Below, in pieces: positions 1-12,889 of a DNA stretch of 64,000 nucleotides (position 1 is the first letter of the stretch; every line of letters starts with the position of its first letter). Source of the DNA: Paraspadella gotoi (taxonomy: Eukaryota > Chaetognatha); NCBI GenBank assembly GCA_051294375.1, contig CM119269.1:9912839-9976838 (forward strand), given 5' to 3'. The position numbers and the translations under genes are program-made. The notes below the pieces were generated by a model, which worked only from the letters and a program-made list of their open reading frames with translations, was not told the origin of the DNA and did no database searches.

Positions 1-3000
1 AAAATGTCGGTTGCGCGATTTGCAAATTATGTCGAGGTAAATCGTGACAGGCAGATTAGCAACCTTGAACATGTTCGGGTATGAACCGGCCAACACGATA
101 GTTGGAAAACTTCCTTAAAGTTGTTGAGTCGTTTAAATTTTTGGAAAAACCTGTCGAACGCGAGTTTTTTCCAAAATCAAATCTTTTCGCCTGTAGTAGC
201 GAGAAAACGAATCCTTATCCACCGAAGGAAATTTCGGCTTGGTCGAAACTCCTGCGCAGCCGGCCTTTCAATATATGGGTTCGACTGTCGTTCTCGGAGA
301 AATATCCAACAGGCACCATCGCCGGTGAGCACGCAAAAATATCTCATACTGGAACGATGAGAATGAAGACAGCTTGTCCCAAAGGCTTTCTCTTCGACGA
401 TCGCTGTAACAAAATCATTGAGGCGCCGTGTGGAAAGAAGCCAAACATGGCGCGAGCGAGGATGGTACGCTTTTCGTCGATTATTTTGTTTCCTCTTGGC
501 ATCGTGAACGAGGATCTTGACCCATACCTCTATTCGTCTTCGCTGTAAGTCGGTTCTCGCTTCCTGTTAAGAAAATCGCATGAAAGTCCGCGATTTGCAA
601 TTTTTGTCAGAGCTTTTGGCAGCGCTGGCAACGCGCGGATCCTCAATCGACTCTGTCCACGCCGAGCGTGAGAGCAGGAGATGGCCGTTAGTGGGGCCAA
701 TCGATGTCCTAACTGGCGAAGGCCGTCGTATGTCGGGAAGTCTTAACTGGACCGGGGCAAGAAATGGCCGGCTTGTCAACCTTTGCCCGGAGGACAGAGC
801 TGGCTGAGCCCGGACTTCGGCTTCTGCGGGCTTGGAAATTTGTCGTAGCTGACTTTGCATGGGCCTGACACTTCGAGGTGGAGAAGCTGGGAATGAGCAC
901 TCTGACTCCCAAGATCAGCCAAGTCTTCCTCGACAAAGACCAATTTGGATGTTTAGTGTCTGTTCTTTATTTCTAGCAAAATCTTATAATAGCAATTTGC
1001 TTTTTCAGGCGTCGCACCATCTCAAACTTTCGGCGTCGGCCACTCGCATTTCGAAGAAGGGTGGCAGCTGTCTTGAGCACCGCGACGCTGTTTTTTCTCA
1101 TTGATCACTTTGCGGCTGTCTTCCTCGTAAGCTTTGACGACGCTGAGGATGTAGTCGTTGATCGGAAAGGCATGGTTGCCAACTTTCTCTCGCCGAAAGC
1201 AGTAGAGTGCAGACCAGGAATCCAAGCAAGCGCTCTGTAGCATCCCTTGAAGCTGACTAGCGTCAAGAGCTGCGTATACCAGCTGTTCTGAGCGACAGCG
1301 GCGGATCGCATTCCTCTGCCAACAATCAGACGTATGATTCCCTGTGGAAGCCTCGCTTATCCAAAAAAACCGATTCACAAAAGGACGAAGTTTGAAGAAA
1401 AAAGGCCAATGAGACCTGAAACTCGGGCCCAGTTGTCCTGACTGGAACGAGCGACGCAATTCCGAGGCCTTGAGCCAAACTTTGTGGCAAAACCATAGAG
1501 GTCAGTACCTCGATGTAACGAAATATTCACTGCCTTGTTGATCGGAATTGGACAGGGTTTTCGCAAAGTTCCAGCAGATTACTTCCTCTGACATTTTTAG
1601 CCTACAAATATCACCTTTCTGTGTAGAAGAATTTTGGAGAAGATGAACTGGGGACGCCCCTCGCTCAAACAAGATTCCGCGACTCCGAGATTTCCAATTG
1701 ATAGACAACATTCACATCTTCCTTTCCAACTTTCGCTCATTAGTTTGAAACTGTCGCTGGGCTTCCTTCCCGATCAAAGCCAAGGCACGAACATGGTGAC
1801 CAGGCTATGGCCAGTAGCGTGCGCGAAGCATGCACCTGCCATCCTGTCGCATATGATCAGCGGACGTGGATTAATTTTTTGGGACCGCGACATCTTCTCT
1901 AGGCTTTGAGACACTTGGACAGAATCCAGCGAACTCATATTCTGGTAACGCGGCCTTGTCTATAGCTTTTCGTCGCGTAAAGCATTATTCTGTAAAGGGC
2001 GGAATCCTGTCGAAGACTTTACATACAGAGATTCTGGTTGATGTCGTCGGCAGTTTTATCTTCCTTATTTCCGCCATCAGGACGCGCGGAATTATCGGAG
2101 TTGAAACACGAGGAGGACGATCGCATGGCACCTTCAGCGGAGCAGGACCGATCTTCACAAGAAATTTGAGGAGGAAGCACAGCAGGAAAACCTTGGAAGG
2201 TTATTCTCTGGCGGAGACGTGAACCTCTACGGGAGTCTGCTGCTTAGAGACGTATAAACTCTGCCGTAATAGTCTTTCTTTTTCCCCATGATAGAACTTG
2301 TTACTGCGGCCATAGTATAAGGATTCAAGTTGAATTAATAGAATTAAATAGCCTCAAATCGGTATAAAGAATCACTGAACAGCAAAAACCTAACAAGCTA
2401 TAAAAGCGATCGTTTATATAGCCAAAGGAAGAATTAACTTAAAAGAAATATAACTCATAAGAACTTTATTTCTTCTAATTTACGTTAAAATTGATCACAT
2501 TTCACTATACAAATAACTAACGTTATATAACAAAGAAGTAAAGGAGGGAGAATTTATCATGCATACCACCATACATCAGGCGGTGAGGTTATCTTCTTTT
2601 GTTTGGTTTTACTAGGCCAACTGTTTTCTTGTCAAGGGATTTGCCGAAATTAGCTTTGTTTTGAGCTTCAGTGTAATCACTGGCATCCAATCTTGAAGAA
2701 TTGTAAATTAAAATCATGCTTTCTTACTTGTCTATGCCTAAAATCAAAAGCTGGACTATGTCTATAGTTGTGCGAATATCTATAGAAGTATTTTAAAATG
2801 TATTCACGTTACCCCCTATTTAGGAGACTGCTAGCAAAGGAGTTTGCTGGCGTTTTTTGATCTGATTAATCTCACCTTCTTCATAAAATTTGGTCCCTTC
2901 AGAAACTCGTCAATCGGACCTCTCGTGTAACTACACTTTGTACTAGAGGGTGTCGGTTGGTGGTTAGGCGTAACATTCTTATGGCTATTCGGTATGGCGG

Positions 3001-3290
3001 AAATTTTCTTTCTGTTGAAACTCCTCCCCTTACAAGATCGATTCGGTAAAGGCGAGAAATACCTCGATCAAATGATCCTGTCCGATTCTCGAGGAATCAA
3101 TTGTAACTGTTCCTGAGAGATCGAAAATTATTGTTTCGGAAGCATGTTCGAATCCTTAGCCATACGTTATGAATAATTGGCTTTCTCTGTAGCTACTAGT
3201 TCTTGGATTCGTTGCCTCTTTTTTGTTGTAGGGTGTAGCAGGGTAGAACGTTTATAGCGCGAGCTAACACTACGTTTATAGATTTTATAC
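1..3290. other. No recognisable gene (relic flank)
   Basis: I see no coding gene that I can name here. The first 2.25 kb is richer in G+C than the rest of the window and holds open frames up to 148 codons (for example 102-548 plus), with no motif, no splice context and stops in all frames around them. From about 2.3 kb it becomes AT-rich. Because it lies downstream of the integrase part of the minus-strand retroelement relic at 4.1-6.2 kb, part of it could be the 3' portion of that element, but I found no long terminal repeat to prove this. Confidence 0.4.
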
Positions 3291-4130
3291 GAGATGTGGC
3301 GTTTTCTTTCATTTTCTGTTAGGAGTGGCGATAACTTACTTCCAAAATTATCACATCGCGCAATCCTCTGGAGGTATGACCTCTACTCCATTGGCACTGA
3401 ATCCCACGCGATATTTTTCGTGTTTCTTCAGGCCAGAAAATTCCACGCAACCTTGCTGATTGCTGCCATGCAGCGCTTGAACAGCATCATCCAGATTTTC
3501 TGGAGGTGCGGACAATTCTTCGCTGGTTTGTCGTTTGCACCTCTGAGGATGGCTCGCGAGGACTGGTACCATAAACGTCCGAGTCTAATTGACGTCTTGC
3601 ATGCATGATAACTGCAAATACACTAACCAGGAAATCTGGATGTCTTCTTTTGGAAAGCTGGAACCTTTTCATCAGTTCGCTTATATAGTTTGCTATTAAC
3701 ATTTTTAGATTGCTTCTCGGATTTTACGATACCACTTCTTTCCAATTGTGCGTCTCTCACAAATATAGGAGGTTCCAGGGCCTCCTTTGAAATTTGTTGC
3801 ATCTTTCACCTTAACGTTTAGCGGGACCACGCCATTCTTGCGCTCGAGCTTAATTGCGCCTTTCATCGAGGCACACGTTCATAACACTCTATCTCCAACT
3901 TTCAAGGATGAGAGCCTTTGGCTCTTTCTTTGTAATATTCTCTTCTTGCTCTTCTCTCCTTACTCTTTTGAAAGAGCTTTTTTCTTAACTTGTTCCCCTT
4001 CTTTTCGCATATTTTGGATATATTTCATTCAAAGTTCTTATGCTTTAACTTTGACTTCGCCACCAAATAAAGATAATTGTGCAATGAGGCGTGCGTCTTC
4101 TCAAAGAAGAGCGAAGAAGGTGTCAGATCG
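3290..4130. other. Unassigned segment next to the retroelement relic
   Basis: Overlapping open frames of 70-116 codons occur on both strands (3294-3608 plus, 3351-3572 minus, 3787-4137 plus), none with a recognisable domain. The position, directly downstream of integrase-like sequence on the minus strand, suggests the C-terminal end of pol or the region behind it. I cannot assign a function. Confidence 0.3.
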
Positions 4131-6230
4131 TTTTTAGCAATTGGAGCGTGGTATTAATATATCCATTCAACATAAGGCAAAATGATCCGTCCAAGACTTA
4201 CCATACTGCTGAAGCCGTTTAGTTAAGCCGTCTTTTATGCAGAGTTCGGTTTGTCTACTCAACAGTGCCTGTGGGATTGTCTCGAGTCGAACTAAGCGGA
4301 ACACTAGTCCTTTTCCTTTGTGCCTTAGGACTTGCTATGTAGCATCATATACATCAGAGGATACAAACTCACCACCATTGTCTGATGTTTAAGGCGTTTA
4401 GTGGCGCCAGCAAAGGCAAACAATGGTTTTCAAACGCCTTTTGCGCATTCCCAAAGAGTTCTTGTTTGAAGTTTTTGATACAATTTGACATATCCCAGAA
4501 AAAACACATCTTTAAAGACTAAAACATATTTGAAGTTTGCCGGTAGCGCAACTGGCAATTGCCAACAGATCACAGATAACGTGGCGAACACGTTTTCGGC
4601 GATTACTGGTTGGTAACATTGTTACTTTTGGTTTGCGGTTCCCGTATGTTTGGTGCAAATTTGCCACAACTTTTCGGTGAATTCCGAAATATCTCGACGT
4701 TAATTGTGGGCCAAATTGCATATCTTTTTATTTTGTCATGCATCTTGTTGTGCCTTGGCATGGCCAGAACATCATCAGAACCATGAGAATCTTCGCGAGT
4801 AACTTCTTGTACAAGCTGTTCGCCCCGTGCTAACTACAGCTTGCATCACAGGAGAGTGGATACCTTTGTGAAGCCTTTGCGGCTAACAACCAGCACCTGA
4901 GCATTACAAATCTGGTTGCAAATTCTTTTCAAGAACCATTTTTTCAGGAAAAATGACCTCGGTGGTTCTTCTTCTCATCTTGACGAATTCCAAATTTCAA
5001 GATATTTATAGAATCGGGCTTCTTGCTTTGTTTTTAGGACGGGAGCTTTCGGCATTGAGTGTAACGATGGTTAAGATTCACTCCAATGCATTCAATGCCC
5101 AAAAGAGCCCATTCATTGTCATACTTTTCCTAAGGGCATAATGCATCTTCCTCGCAAGGATCTTCGTCTCTTCGCCTCTCCTTGCTCATTGCACTGCCAT
5201 CCGTAAATGTAAATACTTGCCTTGCTATGTGTTAGTGAAAGCTCAAATTTCATATTATCAAGCTCGATGGCCCATCTAGCTCCTTCTCCCAGTGGCGTCT
5301 TCTTGGGATCAACTTTCTTCAAGAAAGTAAAGGCCGATGGTCAGTTATTAGCAATGGAACGGTGCATGCCTTAAGTAATGGCAATTTGGCGCGAATGCGC
5401 ATAGTTAGTGCAAATAAAATTCTGCGATTCATAAGTAGCACCATTTTTGTTGGGGTTTAGACAGTTTCTTTGAACCATAAGAAATGACTTTTTACCTTTT
5501 CCATCTATCTTCTGGGTTTTAGGACGTAGCCTACAGCCAGGAAAGAGAGCATCACTTTTTAACATTAAAGGATGTTTTCAAATCTGGGTAAGACATAATT
5601 TGATCCGGATTAAAAATATGTCTGAGTGTCCTCAAAGGCTTTTTGATGTTCTTCTTTCCAAGACCATTCCACACCATCATGGGTGAGAATCAGAGAGGGT
5701 GGCAGAGCAATTTTCGCATGTAGTCTTGACATAATGGCGGTAAAATACCCTGTTAGCCAAAGGAAATGGTTTTAAATGGCGTTGACATTTTTCGGAGAGC
5801 TTTCCATGAACGGATTTTTTTCAACATTGGCAGGATCCTGGGCAATGCCACTCTTTCTGGCAGCAGTTTATGTCAAGACATACCACAGATTCCTGCGGCT
5901 GAATTTCGCACTTGAAGGGTTTGAGCTTTGAGCCAGCACCTTCCGAAGGCGCCGGCAGCACCTGATCCAGGTTGTTTGACGGTGATCCTCCATGTTGTTT
6001 TCTGCAACACAAAATGTCAATCCGATATAGCCTAAACACTGGTTTACGGGCGGCAACCCCACGCAGACGATGACTGCTAATGCAGTAGCTACAGCTTGGT
6101 GAGTTTTTGGCACCATGGTGCTACTTGCATGGATTCCAAATGCATGATTTCTGCTGTTTGAGAAAGCAAAGAATTCTGCGGTCACTAGTGCTTGGAATAG
6201 GAATACTGCCATGATACTTTTGTGTTATGT
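4130..6230 (-). pseudogene. Decayed Ty3/Gypsy-like pol (RT, RNase H, integrase)
   Basis: Reading the minus strand from 6230 downward gives the conserved order of a Ty3/Gypsy-type polymerase polyprotein, broken by many frameshifts and stops. Around 6.1 kb is a phrase like the AFG..AS.T region of reverse transcriptase. At 5.82-6.05 kb comes the EDH...LDQVL...KLKP..CEIQPQ block that follows the catalytic aspartates. At 5.62-5.79 kb is the connection region ending in WSWKEEHQKAFED, then YPDLK at 5.58 kb. At 5.2-5.35 kb is the RNase H-end phrase ARWAIELDNMKFEL. Around 4.37 kb is the integrase core phrase DNGGEF. No single frame spans it, so it is inactive. The BEL/Pao group is a less likely alternative. 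The 5' (gag) part would lie beyond the gap that starts at 6508. Confidence 0.75.
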
Positions 6231-6507
6231 CCGAGAGACGTCTACAGATTTTAGCGGTGTCGATGGCGCTTGAAATTGGGGAATCCTCGATCCCCGGCAG
6301 GGGGGTCCTAGTACCACACTTCCTTGTTGCACCTATTCATTACTCTTGTACCTGAACGGTGAGAAACTCCAACACCAATTTTCATCTTACCTATCTCTCT
6401 CTTTTACGTTGCGCCTGTAGAGACATAGTGGTAGAGGATTTATGGTAACAAGAAATTGATTGGACAGAAAATTAATCGGGAGAAGCGATCGATCGAGCAA
6501 ATGACGC

Positions 6508-7028
6508 NNNNNNNNNNNNNNNNNNNNNNNNNNNNNNNNNNNNNNNNNNNNNNNNNNNNNNNNNNNNNNNNNNNNNNNNNNNNNNNNNNNNNNNNNNNNN
6601 NNNNNNNNNNNNNNNNNNNNNNNNNNNNNNNNNNNNNNNNNNNNNNNNNNNNNNNNNNNNNNNNNNNNNNNNNNNNNNNNNNNNNNNNNNNNNNNNNNNN
6701 NNNNNNNNNNNNNNNNNNNNNNNNNNNNNNNNNNNNNNNNNNNNNNNNNNNNNNNNNNNNNNNNNNNNNNNNNNNNNNNNNNNNNNNNNNNNNNNNNNNN
6801 NNNNNNNNNNNNNNNNNNNNNNNNNNNNNNNNNNNNNNNNNNNNNNNNNNNNNNNNNNNNNNNNNNNNNNNNNNNNNNNNNNNNNNNNNNNNNNNNNNNN
6901 NNNNNNNNNNNNNNNNNNNNNNNNNNNNNNNNNNNNNNNNNNNNNNNNNNNNNNNNNNNNNNNNNNNNNNNNNNNNNNNNNNNNNNNNNNNNNNNNNNNN
7001 NNNNNNNNNNNNNNNNNNNNNNNNNNNN
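6508..7028. other. Assembly gap (521 N)
   Basis: Run of N. It separates the retroelement-bearing contig from the short contig at 7029-8149. Confidence 0.99.
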
Positions 7029-7390
7029 CGATCGATCAATCAATCAATCTATCAATCTATCAATCGATCAATCAATCAATCAATAAAACAATTTAAATCA
7101 ACTAATAAATTTGGCAACCAATTGATAAGGCAATAGTTATCAATCTATCAAAGAGGAAAATTTAAAAAAAAAGGCAATTCGTTAATCAAACAAGCAGTCA
7201 ATCAATCAATAAATTTGCCTATATTTTATATAATAGTCTAATAATTAATAATAATTAGTATATCAATAAATTATTTAATCAAAAATTTTTAATAATATTA
7301 TTATTATTATGATAATCAATAAATAATATAATTTACCAGTCAATCATTCAATCAGTTTACCAATCAATCAATTATTCAATCAATCAATCA
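7029..7390. repeat. ATCA/ATCAATCA low-complexity tract
   Basis: The stretch is built mostly of (ATCA)n and AT-rich variants. The same block recurs, with small indels, at about 8.88-9.19 kb, where it also lies just downstream (in minus-strand sense) of the MAM-end exon. Confidence 0.8.
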
Positions 7391-7400
7391 TTCGCCTCAC

Positions 7401-7716
<316 letters not shown>

Positions 7717-8149
7717 CTGAAGATTTTGAAAATTGAAAAAGTGATGTATATCTCGGATTGATTAAAATGCCAAATAGTGAGAGGCCCCTCAAGAAGATTA
7801 TATTTTTAAATGTTTATATCTCTTTATCACTTGTAAGTGTATGTATTGTTTGATTATCAAACAAATAGGTGCTGTTATGCGTTTTTCCCCCATCTTAAAA
7901 ATAAATGAGTATTTTTTTATCAAAATTTTTAAAAAAATAATGATATTATTGAGATGGTACTAGGATAATTGAATATGGCTTCGATGAGTTTAACTATAAG
8001 ATAGTAGAGAAGGCGTTAATAGAGCTTTCAACTACTATGGAACGTGTCCCAAGATTGGAACCAGGTTTGAGAGTTTTCCGCCACCCCCGGCGGTTTACGA
8101 TCGTCCTCACGCTATCCGGAAGCGCATGAGCTAATGTCTCTACCCAACG

Positions 8150-8174
8150 NNNNNNNNNNNNNNNNNNNNNNNNN
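8150..8174. other. Assembly gap (25 N)
   Basis: Short N run joining the 7029-8149 contig to the next one. The left sequence ends inside a segment that is found uninterrupted at about 10.64 kb. Confidence 0.99.
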
Positions 8175-8299
8175 AAATTGCTCTCTGCTAATAAATGAAC
8201 GAAGAGATATTAGCAAAAAGTATCACGCATTCAATGAAAACATGAATCGATGAATCAATAATGAATGAATCAATCAATCAATCAATTATAAATGAATTC

Positions 8300-8302
8300 A
8301 AC

Positions 8303-8347
<45 letters not shown>

Positions 8348-8606
8348 TCTCCTTCTCCTTCTCACTATCTATCGTCCTCCCTCTCACTGCTCTCCTCACT
8401 ACCGCTAGGTCCCCCAGGGCGTCCGTAGGAAAAGTCTCCGCATTGCCACCTTATCCTCTTCTCTCTCTGCTCGTCATAGTCTCTCCTCCTTCTCTCTGTC
8501 TCTTCTAAAAATCTCTCCGTCTCTCTGTCTCCTCTGTCTCCCCTTCCTCATGCGTCTCCATTCTCTCTCTCTCCTCTTCTCTCTCCTCTCCCCCTCTCCT
8601 CTCATC
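8300..8606. repeat. CT-rich low-complexity tract
   Basis: CT dinucleotides at 8305-8345, then degenerate TCTC/CCTC sequence up to the MAM/LDLa exon. In transcript sense (minus) this is GA-rich sequence following the exon, as at other donors of this gene. Confidence 0.85.
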
Positions 8607-8832
8607 CCGAAAACCAATCCCAATGACGAATCATCCTCCTGATCGTCCTGCTTCCAGTCGCACGTTGCCGACGTCTCGAAGTCGCATCCTTGGAATCGGT
8701 CGTCCGCGCAGGCGACGTCCGTCTCGTCGCTTTCGTCGCCGCAATCGTCGTTGAAGGTCGCAAAGGCGGATGTGGAGACGCAAGACTTGCGCGCGCAACG
8801 GAATTGATCAGGGCCGCAAGAGGGGAGGATGG
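8606..8832 (-). CDS. Exon: LDLa module plus start of next MAM domain
   Basis: The acceptor at 8833-8834 (pyrimidine tract, then CAAAG) leaves a phase 1 exon that would complete the split codon of the preceding MAM-end exon. It encodes an LDLa module (SCGPDQFRC..KSCV, then NDDCGDESDE..VAC) followed by the opening of a MAM domain (GCDFE...CDWKQDDQEDD). Five LDLa cysteines are present; the fourth, expected before NDDC, is absent. The 3' end is unclear: reading +1 after DDQEDD gives HWDWFSG, which fits a MAM better than the annotated frame, so a one-base sequence error is likely near 8620. The normal GTGAG donor is not seen; GATGAGAGG stands in its place. Confidence 0.75.
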
Positions 8833-9197
8833 CTTTGAAGAGGGGGGAGGGTGATCGATCGATCATCAATCATCAAGCGTTCAATAATCAATTAATCAAT
8901 CTATCAATTTCAATCATCAATAGAAACAATTTAAATCAACTAATAAATTTGGCAACCAATTGATAAGGCAACAGTTATCAATCTATCAATCAGAGAATTA
9001 AAAAAAAATAGGCAATTAGTTATCAAAAATCAGTCATCAATCAATAAATTAGCCTATATTTTTATATAATAGTCTAATAATTAATTAATTGCTATTTATT
9101 ATATAAATTTTAATATATTATTATTATGATAATCAATAAATCAGTCAAACATTCAATCATTCACCAATCAGAGTCAATATCAATCATTCGTGCTCAC

Positions 9198-9307
9198 GCG
9201 GATATTCGCAGTTATGAAATTCACGTGCGTCGATCGCTATGTCGCCCAAAATTGACAACTTCTTTCCGCCTGAAATTTTGACGGAAAAGTTTTCGTTATA
9301 AAAGGAC

Positions 9308-9392
<85 letters not shown>

Positions 9393-9494
9393 GTTTCTCT
9401 CACCTAAAACGATTTCGAATGGAACCGGATGTGGCCCAAATTGATGAGTCCTTTCTGCCATTTTGTCACCTTTGTTGCCCGAAGATTGGAAAAG
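9198..9494 (-). pseudogene. Frameshifted copy of the MAM-end exon pair
   Basis: This stretch matches 7401-7716 almost base for base but carries single-base indels. The first exon (9494-9404) is 91 nt instead of 93 and the second (9269-9198) 72 instead of 73, so neither keeps the MAM frame, while all four splice sites survive. The intron is again a GA tract. Scattered one-base indels with few substitutions look more like uncorrected long-read errors or a poor haplotype consensus than old decay, so in the animal this copy may be intact. Confidence 0.75.
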
Positions 9495-9700
9495 CTGAAG
9501 ATTTTGAAAATTGAAATATCTTGATATGCATTGAACTGTTATATATGTTTATACTCTCTTATCACTTGTAAGTGTATGTATTGTTTGATTATCAACAAAT
9601 AGGTGCTGTTATGCGTTTTTCCCCCATCTTAAAAATTAAATAAATGAGTATTTTTTTATCAAATTTTAAAAAAAAAATGATATTATTGAGATGGTACTAG

Positions 9701-10433
9701 TCTGGTGGTCCTATCACCAGCAGATGGATTAAAGCTGTTTCTTTCGCAGCGCCAGTGGCTCAGTGGACTAATGCACCATCCCCAATGTGCGTCCCTGGTT
9801 CGAGCCTGCGGTTGTCATGTAGAAAGTGGGATGGACCGGGTAACCGCCTGTAGGACATGGCCTACTGAGATCCAAAAGCTCTCTGGACTACATGAACATG
9901 CTGTCTCGCTGTCGCACGAGTGACACCGCTGCGGGTGTGGCGCCCTGTAAAACCAGCCCTCTTCAATGGTGAGCCGACGTGATTACGAAACCACCAACCC
10001 ACCGGGCATGGATAATACTCCTCTGCCCTTGATGTGGTTTGAGCTACGCAGCTGCCACTCAAAGCATGGCCACCAGAATGAAGAGGGGTTCAGCGGAGAA
10101 TGGCTTCATCCCCTGCTTCGCTACTTCATAATCGGAGAGTCCTGGGGGCGGCTCGTCTGGTGTCCTATCACCACAGATGGATTAAAGCTGTTTCTTTCGG
10201 CACGCCTCAGTGGCTCAGTGGTATAATGCACCATCCCATGTGCGTCCCTGGTTTCGAGCCTGAGCTCATGTCAGAAATTTGGATGGACGGAATAGACCTA
10301 CCGCCTGTAGCCATGGGCCTCTGCCCAGATCCAAATGCTTGGACTACATGAACATGAGTTGCTGGTCCGCCTGTCGCCACGAGCGTGACCCGCTGCGGGT
10401 GTGGCGCCCTGTTAAAACCAGCCTCCTTCAGTA
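9701..10433 (+). mobile_element. Two tandem tRNA-derived SINE copies with spacer
   Basis: Two copies of one unit lie at about 9701-9967 and 10156-10433. Each starts TCTGGTG(G)TCCTATCACC and has a polymerase III A-box-like TGGCTCAGTGG..TAATGC and a B-box-like GGTTCGAGCCT, then a shared tail ending GTGGCGCCCTGT(T)AAAACCAG. They are separated by about 190 bp of other sequence (9968-10155). The homologous stretch at about 7.96 kb lacks the whole block, passing from GGTACTAG straight to GATA, so it marks an empty site. The left flank ends ACTAG and the right block end reads GTAG, leaving TAG as a possible short target duplication. Confidence 0.7.
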
Positions 10434-10639
10434 GGATATAATTGAATACTGGCTGTCGTAGTGAGTTAACTCTATAGATAGTAGTAGAGAGGCGTTATAG
10501 CGAGCTTTCCAACTTACTATGGAACGGTGTCCCAAGATTGGTAAACCAGGCTTGCGAGTTTTTTCCCGCGCACCCACGGCCCCCGCGGTTTACGATCGTC
10601 CTCACGCTATCCGGGAAGCGCATGAGGCTACAATGTCTC

Positions 10640-11449
10640 CTTACCCAAGCGACTACCGGGTGTCAAGATTAAAGGTGTCGAGTAAGTTGTAGTGAAAGTT
10701 ACGTACGAAAATTTCTAAAGGTCAATTTGAAACACCATATCCATCAGCTGAAACATTAATTTGTAAAAAAGCTAATTTTATGTTTTTTAAATTTTTCCGC
10801 GAGTAGGCTATATTGTAATATATATAGCTACTCCTTATAAAATCGAAAAATTTTCAAAATAGGCTTTTCTTAATTTTGATTGCAGATTTGAATTCCTCGT
10901 CAAAAGTTGATAAAAGGAAAATATAAATTTATTTTTTAAAAATTCTTTCATTAAGTGGGTTAAAATTACAAAAACTATATTATATATAAAAAAATTAATT
11001 TTCACTTAAAATATAGCTTTTTCTAATTTTTGACCCACTTAGTGAAGGAATTTTTTAAAAAGAGTTATAATTTCTTTTTATTCAACTTTTTATGACGGAA
11101 TCCAAGTCTGCAAAAAAATCTTAGAAAAAAACTGTTTGAAATTTTAACATTTATTGGATTAGTACTAGTATAAATATGGCCACTGCGTAAATGGTAAAAT
11201 TGTTATAATTTTTTTTTATACATAAATGTTCATTAGTATAATGTTGTTCTGTCCTCACTTTTAGAATTTAATTAAAGTTAAATTAGAAATTTTACTACGC
11301 CTTAAGTTGTCGAGCTTATTGGGCGGAGTGAAATTGTCTGTGGAAACACTTTAACAATTTCTTTACCCAACTTATTTTAGTCTCAATCTTTACTTTTCGC
11401 CACACAAATAAAATTCCTCCTTTTCACTTGACTTCCCCCCCCCTCTTAC
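10640..11449. other. Intron-like AT-rich sequence
   Basis: AT-rich sequence between MAM exons. It contains a notable inverted similarity: AAAATTCTTTCATTAAGTGG at 10938-10957 is echoed in opposite sense near 11030-11055 (CCACTTAGTGAAGGAATTTT). No gene seen. Confidence 0.5.
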
Positions 11450-12801
11450 CATTGTGTCCTCGGATATCCCGTCCGCCGGGCGAAGATCGACCCTCAAATT
11501 TCCGATACCGTATCCATACATGTGGTAGTAGAACTCGAGCTGACATCCCATCGCCGTTGGTTGCAATAGAGGCGACAAGAGCTCGGCCATGTCGTAAGAG
11601 GATCCCGTGTTGGCTTCGACCACCATGTAGTAGCCTGTGACTCCGTTGGTCGTGTGATCAACCGTGGGTCCTTTGGGGGGAAAGAGTGGGCGGACCAGTG
11701 GGTAAATTGAGCGCATGTGCTTTGTGGGTTATAGGCCGAAATGTGGCAAACGTCAAAAAAGATGAAAAGCAAAATGAATATGTAAATTAATTAATAAATA
11801 AGTGAATTTAGGTAAATAAATTACTAATAAATAAGTAAATTTGTAGATAGATAAATTAATTAAACAAATTTAAACATAACGTTTTTGAATAAAAATCATT
11901 TATTATATTTACTTAATAATAGGCAATCATTTTTAGACGATGGAATCTTTAAAGCAATTCAAAATAAAGTTTTCCCCACAGTTCCTCGATGCTATTTTGT
12001 CTAACCCGTATTCGCGGTGACAGTCCCGTTCCTTCCTCGCCGCCACTTGTACGACCCGTCACTCCTAACGTCGAAGCCGCAAACTCCCAATTCGAAACTG
12101 CATTTCCCGCAGTTGGCCTCGTCCAGTCCTGAAGAGGAAAAGGAATGAAGGAAAATTGGAACAAAAGATCAGCGTAAAATTGGAATGAAAATAGAGAACT
12201 TTGGGCTTTTTAGATTTATAAATTCAAAATTATTTATTATTATTTAACATTACGAAAAACAAAAATTTTTACGTGTTTTTTAAATGTTTTTATAATTTTC
12301 AATAGATATTTGTTTGTTTTTTTATAGCTATTATCTTTAAATTTACTATTTGTAGATTTCTTTATAACTTTGGCACATATTTAATTACAGAAAAAATCCA
12401 AGTACAATTACATTTTTGTAGTATGATTTAAAAATCGATTGTTTAACAAAACAGGCAATAAATTAAACAGATCTAATCAATAAATCCAACAAACAAAGTC
12501 CAAAAAATAATGTCTACACTTCTATCCATCAAATAATAAATCCATCAATGAAAAATACTCAATCACTCTATTGATCATTCAATAATCCATTAAATCAATT
12601 TAATCAATCAACCAATCTCTAACCATTCTTGCAATCGTTCTCGATCCAATCACATTTCTTCTTGGCATCGATCTTGGTTCCATCTTTGCAGTCGAATTCG
12701 TCTCGATCGCCCGGATCGATGCAGGCGACGCCTGGCGTCAATTTTAAGTCATCGATCGCGATGTCGCCATTCCCGTCGCCCATTTGGGCGCTGATGAAAA
12801 T
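11450..12801 (-). CDS. Three exons: MAM end, LDLa, MAM start and middle
   Basis: Exon 12801-12624 (178 nt, phase 0 to 1; acceptor TTACAG, donor G|GTTAG) encodes the end of a MAM (FISAQMGDGNGDIAIDDLKL) and an LDLa module (DEFDCKDG...KKCDWIENDCKNG). Exon 12128-12006 (123 nt, phase 1 to 1; acceptor TTCAG, donor G|GTTAG) completes the LDLa (LDEANC) and opens a MAM (CSFELGVCGF...YKWRRG). Exon 11670-11450 (221 nt, phase 1 to 0; donor G|GTAAGA) continues it with GPTVDHTTNGVTGYYM, then ELLSPLL, CQLEFYYHMYG and GNLRVDL. Every junction is in phase and restores a continuous MAM. The LDLa lacks the third cysteine (GTKID where GxCI is usual). Confidence 0.9.
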
Positions 12802-12823
12802 CTGTAAGTGGGGGGGCGTGTTT

Positions 12824-12825
<2 letters not shown>

Positions 12826-12889
<64 letters not shown>

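Noticed and set aside
6387-7136. Open frames of about 200 codons across the N run
   Set aside because: They consist almost wholly of N; the same holds for frames at 24.2-25.9, 27.6-29.0 and 32.2-32.9 kb outside the SLC43-like frame.
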